From Erinaceus europaeus (lineage: Eukaryota; Chordata; Mammalia; Eulipotyphla; Erinaceidae), in contig NC_080179.1 in NCBI RefSeq assembly GCF_950295315.1, positions 71,608,615 to 71,672,614 on the forward strand: a stretch of 64,000 nucleotides of DNA, given 5' to 3'. The position numbers and the translations under genes were made by a program. Of the stretch, positions 13,501 through 25,500 are shown piece after piece. Under the pieces are notes generated by a model, which made no database searches, was not told where the DNA came from, and saw nothing but the letters and a program-made list of their open reading frames with translations. Numbering within the stretch: the stretch's first letter is position 1; every line of letters starts with the position of its first letter.

Positions 13501-16500
13501 TACAACAACAATAGAAAAGAGGGCAACAGAAAGCAGAGTAAATAAAAAAACAAATAAACAAACAAAATTACATACGAAAAAAGAAATCCTGGGGTCAGGC
13601 ATTGACACACCAAGTAGAGCACACACATTCCCGCATTGTGTGTGTGAAGCTTGTGAACAGCGTCTCAGTCCTTGTAGTTGTGTCTAAGGTCCAGTGCATC
13701 CCCAGGCCAAGAAGATTTCTGCTTCTGAAAATCAGACGACTGGCTCACCCAGGACTGACTGTAAACATCTTGACTCTCCCTCAGCGATGTGGAGAGTTTT
13801 CTGCTTTCTCTCTGGGCACCTAGACTGTGGTTTGCCCAGGGGGGAGTTAAATAAGACTCCCAGCACCCTTCATGCTGACGAGATGTCCTTTGATTTGCAG
13901 CTCTTAGATACAAAGTCAACAGACCGGAAGCAGACGCTGTTGCATTACATCTCCAATGTCATCAAAGAGAAGTACCACCAAGTGTCCCTGTTCTACAACG
14001 AGCTTCATTATGTGGAGAAAGCTGCGTCAGGTGCTCTTCCTTTCAGCTGCTTGTGTGTGTGTCACTCCTGGCTGGGGGATGTCTGTCTCCACACGGAGCT
14101 AGCAGCTCCTTGCTGCAACATTCTTCAGAACCCCTTTAAAAATACAAGGCGGAAGGATCCGAGTTGGAGCCCCCGGCTCCCCACCTGCAGGGGCGTCACT
14201 TCACAGGCGATGGAGCAGGTCTGCAGGTGTCTGTCTTTCTCTCCCCCCTCTCTGTCTTCCCCTCCTCTCTACATCTCTCTCTGTCCTATCTAACAATGAT
14301 GACATCATCATCAACAACAACAATAATAACCACAACAATAAAAAAAAAAAGACATGGCAGCACAAGGGAATAAATGAATAAATATTTTAAAAAAGTTTAA
14401 AGGGGGTCAGGTGGTAGCACAGCGGGTTAAGCGCATGTGGCGCCAAGTGCAAGGTCTGACCTAAGGATCCCGGTTCGAGTCCCCGGCTCCCCACCTGCAG
14501 GGGAGTCGCTTCTCAGGCGGTGAAGCAGGTCTGCAGGTGTCTGTCTTTCTCTCCCCCTCTCTGTCTTCCCCTCCTCTCTCCGTTTCTCTCTGTCCTATCC
14601 AACAACGAATGACATCAACAACAATAATAATAACCACAACAAGGCTACAACAAGGGCAACAAAAGGGGGCGGGGAATGGCCTCCAGGAGCAGTGGATTCA
14701 TGGTGCAGGCACCGAGCCCCAACTATAACCTTGGAGGCAAAAACAAAAATTAAAAAAAAAAAAATACAAGTCTCGGCCAGAGGAACAGCCCACTTGGATA
14801 GTGCTAGGCCATGTGTGTAGCTCAGGCTCAGGCCATGTGTGTAGCTCAGGCTCAGGCCATGTGTGTAGCCCATGTGTGCAGCCCCCACCGCAATGAAAGA
14901 AGCTTCTGTACAATGGTCTCTCCTTCTCTCTCCTCCTCTTCCTCTCTCCCTCTCTCCCTCCCTCCTTCCCTCACTTTCCCTCTCTGTTTCCATAAAAAAT
15001 GTAAAAGAAGTTTAATACATAGGAGTGATCCTATGTCAAGTGGGCTCTAATGGTCCCCTGAAGCTCCACATACAGAATGCTACCTCCCCCTGCTGGAGAA
15101 CTACAGAAATGCAGAAGGGTTAAAAGCGCTAGGATCTTGGCTAACTTGGCACCCCAAGGGTTGGCATCACCTGCAAGAGAACCCCAGCAGGTGGGTCTGT
15201 GCACAGGACCTGGACTTCACTGCTGTCGTCCGAGTCCTCTGCCACTTCCTCCTTGTATGTTGCTTCCTTTCGCTCGTCCTTTTCAGGGGGAGACATGGGC
15301 TAATAAATCAGTGCCTGTCGAGAATTTACTGGAGCGCAGTATGGGAGGCGGCATAGTGGATCAGACGAACTCTCAGTCGTGAGCTTCTGAGTTTGATCCC
15401 TGGCATTGCAGGTGCCAGGGTGATGCTCTAATATTCATTGTTCTCTGTCTGTCTCTCTGTGTGTCTATCTCTTCCTCTCTCATTAATCCTTAAAAAGTAA
15501 GTAATTACAACAATAATAACTACAACAATAAAAAAAGGGCAACAAAAGGGAAAATAAATAAGATTTTTTAAAAAGTAAGTAATTTACTACAGTGCTTGAT
15601 AGTGAGCACTCACTTTATAGATTATATTTCTGTTTTTTAAAGTATTTTTAAAAATATTTATTCCCTTTTATTGCCCTAGTTGTTTTATTGTTGTAGTTAT
15701 TGTTGTTGTTGTAATTGTTGTCGTTAGAAAGGACAGAAAGAAATGGATAGAGGAGGGGAAGACAGACACCTGCTTCACCACCTGTGAAGCGACTCCCCTG
15801 CAGGTGGGGAGTCAGGGGCTCGGACCGGGATCCGTACATGGGTCCTTGCGCTTACCCCACTGTGCTACTGCCCAACCCCTATAGATTATATTTCTATTTA
15901 ATATTCTCTCTGTGCCTTTTTAAAATTTTTTAAATTTCCTCTTTTGTTGCCCTTGTTTTTTATTGTTGCAGTTATTATTGTTGTTATTGATGTCGTTGTT
16001 GTTAGATAGGACAGAGAGAAATGGAGAGAGGAGGGGAAGACAGAGAGGGGGAGAGAAAGACAGACACCTGCAGACCTGCTTCACTGTCTGTGAAGCGACT
16101 CCCCTGCAGGTGGGGAGCCGGGGGCTCGAACCGGGATCCTTACACCGGTCCTTGCGCTTTGCGCCACGTGCGCTTAACCCGCTGCGCCACCGCCTGACTC
16201 CCGCCTTTTTGATTTTTTACTCAGTTCATCATTGGGGTTTGACTGCCTGATTCCAGCGCTCTTTATTTGTTCACTTTTTTCTAGTGATTTAATAGTGGTT
16301 CACAAGATAATAAGCTTATCGGGGCAGAGTCCCCCCCCCCCCCACAGCCACCACTGACATAACGTTGCCCTGCTGCACGGTCCGTGAAGCCTCCCACAGC
16401 CTGTGTGTGTGCTCCCCTGCGGTGGCTAGTGACTGGGACCCAGGTCCTTTGCTTTCCAACCTGTGTGCCCCACTGAGAGAAGCATCTTCTAGCCCCCATC

Positions 16501-19500
16501 AGTTACGTCTGTTAAGGAATCTGTGCCCTGCTTGAGCTGTCACTGAGCTCGAAGACCCTTCTGTGACACTGACACCCCTCTGAGAACCAGTTGCTCTTCC
16601 CTCTGCTCACGACACCCTCATGTCCTCCTCTGCAGTCTCCCTGGAGAACGTGCTGCTGGACGTGAAGGAGTTGCAGCGGGGCATGGACCTGACCAAGAGG
16701 GAGTACAGCATGCACGACCACAACACGCTGCTCAAGGAGTTTCTCCTCAGCAGCGAGGGCAAGCTCAGGAAGCTGCAGGACGACGCCAGGATCGCACAGG
16801 TCAGCGCCTGTGGCTGGACCCTGTGCAGAAGGACTGACAGGCTCCCAGCTACTGGGCTGATGCTGCTGCCTTTGGGGGGTGTGGGGTGGGAAGGCGGAGT
16901 CCTGCTCTCTGTCTGTTGGAGGTGAATTTCTCTCTCTCTCTCTCTCTCTGCTACCAGAGTTCTCAGTGAAGCTCAATGCCTACATGCTGTTCCTGGTGGC
17001 TATTTCTTCCCTCCCTCTGCCTCTCCCTCCCTCCCTCCATCCATCCCTCCCTCCCTTCCTCCTTCCTTCCTTCCTTCCTTCCTCTTGTCATCGTTTTGTT
17101 TTGCTTTGCTTTGTTTTGTTTTTCCATGAAAGGTAAGAGAGAGGGGCTGTGGGGGGTGGCACACCCGCTTGAGCGCTCGTGTTACAATGCGCAAGGACCC
17201 AGGTTCAAGCCACCGGTCCCTGCATGCACTGGGAAAGCCTTGCAAGTGGTGATGCAGTCCGGCAGTCTCTCTTCCTCTCTTTCTCCCCCCTTCACCCTTG
17301 ATTTCTGGCTGTCTCTAGCCAATAAATACATAAAGAAAAAAAATTTTTTTAAAAAAAGGTAAGAGGGAGAGGGCTGGCAGCGCAGCTCCCTTGGATAGTC
17401 CACTGTTTGACCATTTGTGGTCAAAGTTTGGTCCTGCAAGCTATGGTGCTATTGTCTCTTTCACCTTCTGCCTCTGTCTCTGTTTTTAAAAGGGGAGAGA
17501 GAGAGAGATAGAGGAGAGATACCTCAGCACAACTATACCACTGGTGAAACTTCCCCCTCAAGGTGCTCCCACCCCTGGACTTGAACCCGGGCCCTTATCT
17601 GCATGTGCTCTACTGGGTGAGCCACCCGCAGACCCTTGGAAGTTGGATTCCATATGTAGCTAATAGTCGTTCTGCGTGGATCTGCCTGCATGTCTTGGAG
17701 GTGGTCCTGCCCTGCTCAGCATCTGCTTCTCATTTGGGTTGATCACTCGCAAACCCCTTACTCCCCACCCCTGTGAGGCTCCTGTGTTTGAGTCCTCCCA
17801 TCTGGCCGGCCCATACTCTGGAAAACAGTGTTTTCCTATTACGTGTTGGTAAACTTTCACCTCAGAATGCTCCAAGACATGGGGGTCAGGTTCACAGTCT
17901 TGAAAAATGGGAAGGGTGACAGACACGTCTTCATAGAAAGGGGGCAGAGGGTGGCGGGAGCTTAGAGAGCCAGTGTGGCAGCCGGACTCCTAGCTGTCTC
18001 CCGTCTTGGAAGAGTTCAGGTAGAGACTTGAGTGTCCTTGTAAGGTGGGTCGATGCTGCCAGGTGAGATTTGGAGTGCGAGTGACTTTTTTTTTGTGAGC
18101 ATTTAACTCTTTTTTTAAAAAATATTTATTATTATTTATTCCCATTTGTTGCCCTTGTTGTCTTTTTATTGTTGTTGTAGTTATTATTGTTGTTGTTATT
18201 GATGTCTTTATTGTTGGATAGGACAGAGAGAAATGGAGAGAGGAGGGGAAGACAGAGAGGGGGAGAGAAAGATAGACACCTGCAGACCTGCTTCACCGCC
18301 TGTGAAGTGACTCCCCTTTAGTTGGGGAGCCGGGGGCTCGAACTGGGATCCTCAGGCCAGTCCTTGCACTTGGCGCCACCTGTGCTTAACGTGCTGCGCT
18401 CCCGCCCGACTCCCTGAGTATTTAACTTTTTTAAAAAAGTTATTTGTTATTGGATAGAGACAGGAAAATTGAGATGCGAGGGGGATACAGAGAGGGAGAA
18501 AGACAGAGAAACACCTGCAGCCCTGCTTCACCATTTGTGAAGCTTTCCCCCTGCAGGTGGGGACCAGGAGCTTGAACCCATGTCCTTGTCCAGTGTAGTG
18601 CCTGCGCTTCACCAGGTATGCCACCGTCTGGCCCCTGTGAATGACTCTTTTGTTTTGCTAACATGGTTTTGCTGGAGTTTCACACCTGTGTGATTCCACT
18701 ACTCCTGGTAAAATTACATTTTCCAGCGTGAGGGTGAGTGGCAGAGACAGAAGCAGAGAAAGAGATACCACAGTACAGCTCCTGAAGCTTCCCTTCGGCC
18801 TGGAATTCGCATGTGGCTGAACCTTGGATCCCTGTGCATAGTTGAGCGGCTCTCCTGGTGAGCTGTCTCCCAGCCTTCTGAAGTCTGAGTGATCCCTTCT
18901 CCCTTTTTTTTTTTTTGCCTCCAGGGTTATCGATTCTCCGCTTGTTAAGCAACCCCCCTGCAGGTGGGGAGCTGGGTGCTTGAACCGGGATCCTTACACT
19001 TTGTACTCTGTGCACTTGATCGGTGCACCACCATCCGACACCCCCCCCTTCTCCTTTTTTTAAGCATTTTTAAAGTTTGTGTTTATTTATTAACATTAAG
19101 TGGAGAGAGAAAAATAATCAGAAAGTCAGTTTGGCACATGCAGTGCCAGGGATCAAACTCATGACTTCATGCTTTGAGAAGCCAGTGATTTAGCTACTGT
19201 GTTGCTTCTGTTTGTGTGTTTGGTTTCACCAGAGAGCACTGCTTACTGTCCAGCTCCAGTTTATGTTGGTGCTGGGGATTAGACTGGGGACCTTAGAGCC
19301 CCAGGCATAAAAGTGTTTTATATAGCCATTACGCAGTCTCCCTGTCAGTCCTGGCTTTGTTTTGTTTTGTTTTAGGTGCCTGCTCGTTTATTACTAAATA
19401 CTGCTCAGCACTGGCTTAAGGTGGGGCTGGGGACTGAACTTTGGATCTTGAAATTTCAGATATGAAAGTCTTTTTGCATAACTGTCTTACTAGCTCCCCG

Positions 19501-22500
19501 ACCCTGTCATAAGGTTGTTGGTTTTTTTTTTTTTAATTTGTTTTTATGGAAGTGTCTGAGAGTAAGCAGATTTGAAATGTAAGATATTACTTTCAGGTGA
19601 ATTTGAACTTATAAAAAATTTTATTGGGGAATTAATGTTTACAGTCAGTAGTAAAATAAAATACAAGCATTTGCACATGTGTAACATGTCTCAGTTAGCC
19701 ACATAACAATTCAAATCCCACTAGGTCCTCCTCTGTCTTCCACGACCTGAACTCTCCTCCCCACCCCAGTCTTTCAGTTTGGTGTGGATTTTGAACTTTC
19801 TTTTCTTTTTTTTTTAAATTTTTTATATAAGAAAGGACTAGTGAACAAAAGCATAAGGTAGGAGGGGTACAACTCCACACAATTCCCACCACCCAATCCC
19901 CATAACCCACCCCCTCCCATGGTAGCTTTCCCATTCTCTATCCCTCTGGGAGCATGGACCCAGGGTCGTTGAGGGTTGCAGAAGGTAGAAGGTCTGGCTT
20001 CTGTAATTGCTTCCCCGCTGAACATGGGCGTTGACTGGTCGGTCCATACCCCCAGTCTGCCTCTCTCTTTCCCTAGTAGGGTGTGTCTCTGGGGAAGATT
20101 TTGAACTTTCTAAGCAAATGTTATGTCTCTGATTTTAAAACTTGAGATAATATTTAGCTGGTGCTCTTTTTTGTTTTGTGAATAATCCCAATCTGGCTGG
20201 TTGTGAGGAGCTGTAACATTGGGTGTTGATAGAATAGTTCCTGTCGGGAGTCGGGCGGGAGCACAGCAGGTTAAGCGCAGGTGGCACAAAGCTCAAGGAT
20301 CTGCATAAGGATCCTGGTTCGAGCCCCCGGCTCCCCACCTGCAGGGGAGTCGCTTCACAGGCGGTGAAGCAGGTCTGCAGGTGTCTGTCTTTCTCTCCCC
20401 CTCTCTGTCTTCCCCTCCTCGCTCCATTTCTCTCTGTCCTATCCAACAATGACAACATCAATAGCAACAACAATAATAACTACAACAGTAAAAAAACAGC
20501 AAGGGCAACAAAAGGGAAAATAAATATTTAAACACTATATATAGACTAGTTCCCGTGTGTGATGTGTTCCAGTGAGCACACAAGGCAAGAGGACCCAGAG
20601 AGGGTTTCCTGAGTGTGGTGTCCCCGCTGGGAGATGCACAGAGGTCAGTGGGAGGCGAGGACAGGAGACATGAGCTGCTGTTACCACCACTGCCCCCGCA
20701 ACCCTTCTTCCCCTGTGAGCACCAAGTCCTCCCGCTGGAACAGCTGAGATTCAGGGGGAACTCTGCTTCTCCTGCAGGACGCCTTCGATGACGTTGTGAA
20801 ATATTTTGGAGAAAACCCCAAGACGACTCCACCATCTGTCTTCTTCCCCGTCTTTGTGCGGTTTGTAAAAGCCTATAAGGTAACCGGGAGCGGGGGTCTG
20901 GGGACCTTGGGGGCCGGCCTGGGTGTGCTTTGTCCCACAGGTGCCCTGGATCCCCGCTGTCTGTGTTGTGTCTTGGGGGGAGGCTCTCAATCTGGTCTCC
21001 ACCCTCGCCCAGGATAGAAGCTCTCTGGATGTCTGCCCCCTTTGAGGTACCAGAGATACTGCGAACTCATTACTGCCTCAGTTTATCCCCTAAGACAGGA
21101 TGGCCAGGGAGTTGTTCCAGAATGTAGAAGGAGCACCTTGACCTCTGGCAAAGCACCTTGACCTCTGCACCCTCGTCGGAGTCAGGAGAGCCCTGTCCTT
21201 AGTCCCTCCTAGCCCCCGCCCCAGGCTGGCGGGTCCTTTGGGCTGACATTTCTCTGCTGTGGGACAAAAGCTGCTGCTTTCAGTCATTTGTTAGAAAACA
21301 GTTATTTTCTTGAAAAGTTTGTGACTGTTTGGGAAAGGCCTATGCAGGTAACACAGATGAGATTCTTTTATCTTTTTAATTTTTTTTTTAAAGAATTTAT
21401 TTATTCCTGAGAGAGATAGGAGGAGAGAAAGAACCAGACATCACTCTGGTACATGTGCTGCCGGGGATCGAACTCGGGACCTCATGGTTAAGAATCCAGT
21501 GCTTTGGGAGTCGGGCGGTAGCGCAGCGGGTTAAGCACAGGTGGTATGAAACACAAGGACTGCCGTAAGGATCCTGGTTCGAGCCCCCGGCTCCCCACCT
21601 GCAGGGGAGTCGCTTCACCGGCGGTGAAGCAGGTCTGCAGGTGTCTGTCTTTCTCTCCCCCTCTTTGTCATCCCCTCCTCTCTCCATTTCTCTCTGTCCT
21701 ACCCAACAACAGCAACAACAATAATAATAACCACAACAATGATAAAACAACAAGGGCAACAAAAGGGGGAAGGAAAATGGCCCCCAGGAGGAGTGGATTC
21801 ATGGTGCAGGCACTGAGCCCAGCAATAACCCTGGAGGCAGGGAAAAGAAAAACAAAGAATCCAATGCTTTATCCACTACGCCACCTCCCAGACCACTATT
21901 TTTAAAAATTTATTTATTTATTAGAGAGAGAGAGAGAGAGGAGGTAAGAGAACCAGAGTATCCCTCTGGTATAGGTGACAACACCAGGGATTGAACTCAG
22001 GATTCTTCTGCCTGAGAGTCAGATGCTTTATCCACTGTACCACCTCTCCAAACACAGGAGTTGACGCTCTGGAAATGCCTAGAATGGTACTTTGTCGTTG
22101 GTGCAATGTGAGAGTTTGTCACAGCTGGGAATGAGCTTGGATTGCTGTCCCTGAGTTGACTGAAGTATACGCAGTCCTTATTCTCGTGCATATATTTTGT
22201 TGTAAATGCTGCTTTGTTATAATGTGAATGTTATTGTGTGTCATTCTGATTTTTTTTTAATCTAATAGGAAATAGGGGGGAGGGGAGGCAGCCTTTGGCA
22301 TATCTGATCAAGTGCACATAGTATTAGGCACAAGGACCTGGGTTTGAGCCCACACTCCCCACCTACAGGAGGGAGGCTTCACAAGCGATGAAGCATGTCT
22401 ACAGGTATATTTCTCTTCTTTTCAGCATTTTGTTTTGGAGAGAGATAGAGGCGGGGGAGAGAGAGTCACCAGAGCACTACTCAGCTCTGGCTCTGGTGGT

Positions 22501-25500
22501 GCTGGGAATTAAACCTAGGGCCTCAGGGCCTCTGGCATTAGTCTTTGCATAACCATTATGCTGTGTCTCCAACCCCAGGTGGTGTCTATCTTTCTCTCCC
22601 CTTCTCTACCTATCTCCTCCACCCCTCTCAATATCCCTTTCCCCTACTGGATAAAATGGAGCAGGAAAAGGGGGGGGGGGATGGCTTCCAGGAGTGGTGG
22701 GTGTGGTGAGCCCCAGCAATAACCCTAGAGGCAAAAAAAAAAAGAAGAAATTTTTCTCTGTGTCATGAGATGGGTGTAAATCATCACTGATTCCCTATCC
22801 TCTTGGGCCAGGCATGAACCTCCTGTGATTGGAATGTGAACTTTGCTAACTCCTCACAGACATGCTTGAGACAGAGGGTCAGCAGTGGAAGCCAGCAGAA
22901 GCGGGAGAAACACGAGCTTGACCAACCCTGCAGTGTCCGTCCATAGCTCTCTCGAGGCCAGGGTGTCTGCACTGCAGTCCCAGAGCCCGCACTGTGCCAC
23001 CTTCCAGACCACAAAGTCTGGCTCTCCAAAGCCACGCAAGGGCATGGACGTAGACTAGTTCACAGTGCACTCTTTAAGGTGTTTCTAGGGAGTCGGGCGG
23101 TAGCGCAGTAGGTTAAGCGCAGGTGGCACAAAGCGCAAGGACTGGAGTAAGGATCCCGTTTTGAGCCCCCGGCTCCCCACCTGCAGGGGGAGTCGCTTCA
23201 CCGGTGGTGAAGCAGGTCTGCAGGTGTCTGTCTTTCTCTCCCCCTCTCTGTCTTCCCCTCCTCTCTCCATTTCTCTCTGTCCTATCCAACAATGATGGCA
23301 TCAATAACAACAACAGTAATAACTACAACAATAAAACAACAAGGGCAACAAAAGGGAATAAATAAAAATTCTTTTTAAAAAAGGTGTTTTTTAGAGATTC
23401 ACTTCTTCTGTACTTTTTGTATTTTTGCCACTGAGGTTGACTTTTCTTAGCCGGAGGGAAACAGAGAGGAAAAGACACTGGAGCTTCCTCCTGTGCAGTG
23501 GGGGCTAGGCTTGAAGCTGGGTCCTGCGCATGGTCAAGTAGACGCACTACCTGTGTGAGCTGTTTTGCCAATCCAATATTCACTTTTTTTTTTTTTTTAA
23601 AGATTTTATTTATTTATGAGAAAGATAGAGAGAGAAAGAACCAGACATCACTCTGGTACATGTGCTGCCGGGGATTGAACTTGGGACCTCACGCTTGAGA
23701 GTCCAGTGTTTTACCTCTGTGCCACCTCCCGGACCACTATTCACTTATTTTTTCAAACTTATTATATGTATTTTTATCAGAGCACTGCTCAGCTCTGGGA
23801 TATGGTGATGTTGGGGACTGAGCCGGAGACTTGCTGCCTCTGGCATGAGAGTCTTTTTAGCATAACCATTATGTTACCTCCCCAACCTTACTCATTTCTT
23901 TTAGAGGGAGAGCGAGAGGGAGCATCAGAACACAACTCAGCTCTGGCATAAAGAAGTGCTGGGGATCGAGCCTGAGTTGTTGGGGGGCCACAGGCACATG
24001 AGTCTGGTGTGTCTCTGCTGTGCTGTCTCCAGCCCTGTCTCAGAATGATTTTCCAAAACTTCAGCTGTTGTCATTGCCACATTAGGGTTGGTAACATCTC
24101 TTGGTTTCATCCAGCAAGCCGAAGAAGAAAACGAGCTGAGGAAAAAGCAGGAGCAAGCTCTCATGGAAAAACTCCTGGAGCAGGAAGCTCTGAGGGAGCA
24201 ACAAGACCCAAAGGTGAGCGGGGCTGGAGTCTGGAGGGCTTAATGACAGGGGAGGCTGCCACGATGCCTTCAGAGTCGGACGAGAGAGAGACAGGCCCAA
24301 AGCCAGTCTGGCTGCCAAACCCTTACATTTCCTTCTGGGACCCGGAACTTGGCAGACGAAAAGTCTGTTCATTCCTGTGAAGTCTGTTCAGCCCCTGGTA
24401 TCACGTGCCCAAGCCCAGAGAGATCATCTGGAACTCAGACGTTAGGGGAGTATGGGCAGTGAGGAGCGGAGTGCTTAGTGTCCAGCGCTGGCTTCTCCAT
24501 GAGGAATCTGAGGGAAGGAAGTATCACAGGTTAATGCCAGCAAGGTTGTCAGGACCAAGGATGATTCTTCATGATCCTTGGTACCCAAGTTGAAGAAGTC
24601 AGTGGTTTGCTTAGCTCCTGCTTCTCTTAGGTTTTGATTTCAGCTGGAGTTTTGTATGTTCTTCAGTTTGCTATCCTCCTCTTGCTTCTCCTCCTCTTTT
24701 AAGAGAGAGAGAGACAAAGAGAGAGAGAGAGAGAGAACTCACCAGAGCATCACCCTGGCCAATGATCAAACTCAGAAGCTCATGCCTGAGTCCAGTGCTT
24801 TATCCATTGTCCAGGGTTTCATGGATGGCTTTCCTCCCTGGCGTTTTTCTCTGTGTAGAACGTTGGGATTTGAGCCAAAGGCCGCTCATTTCATTCATGA
24901 CATACTCAAGTGCATTAGAGCTTGTCAGGAACCCCTACTGTGTGCTGGTCCTCCCACTAATCTTTGCCATTCTTCCTCCTTCCTAGTCTCCTTCCCACAA
25001 ATCCAAGAGACAGCAGCAAGAGTTGATAGCAGAATTAAGAAGGCGCCAAGTGAAAGACAACAGACATGTCTATGAAGGAAAAGATGGTGCCATTGAAGAT
25101 ATTATCACAGGTAAAAGAGACTTCCTCATGGTGGGTCATGGAGGGCCTGCCAGGGTCATACTGGGCCACTTGCAGCTTTTGCTGCTCCCATGGTTCAGGG
25201 TTTACCAGTTCTCCAGCTGACTGGATTTAGGTTTGAGTGAGGCAGAGAGATCCATGCTCCCTATTTGGAGTATCTTTCTAATAGCCAGTGTGCTGCCAGT
25301 CAGTAATCTGCAAGGTTTTCTCTAGATCACTGGAGCCCTGCAGGTTTCTCCAGGGTTGACTCTTAAATTTTTCAACATATAGTTTTGGGTGGATTTTTTT
25401 TTTTTTTTATCAGAGTACTGCTCAGTTTTGGCTTATGGTAGTGTAGGAGATCGAACCTGGGGCCTCAGAACTTCAAGACTTGAAAGGCTTTTTGCATACC

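Noticed and set aside
25111..25225. Read-through of the DAD exon as a further FMNL2 C-terminus
   Set aside because: The frame stays open for 38 codons past 25110 to a TGA at 25217, but the residues do not match any FMNL2 end I know, and a good donor (GTAAAA) is present. Such an intron-retained isoform remains possible but unsupported.
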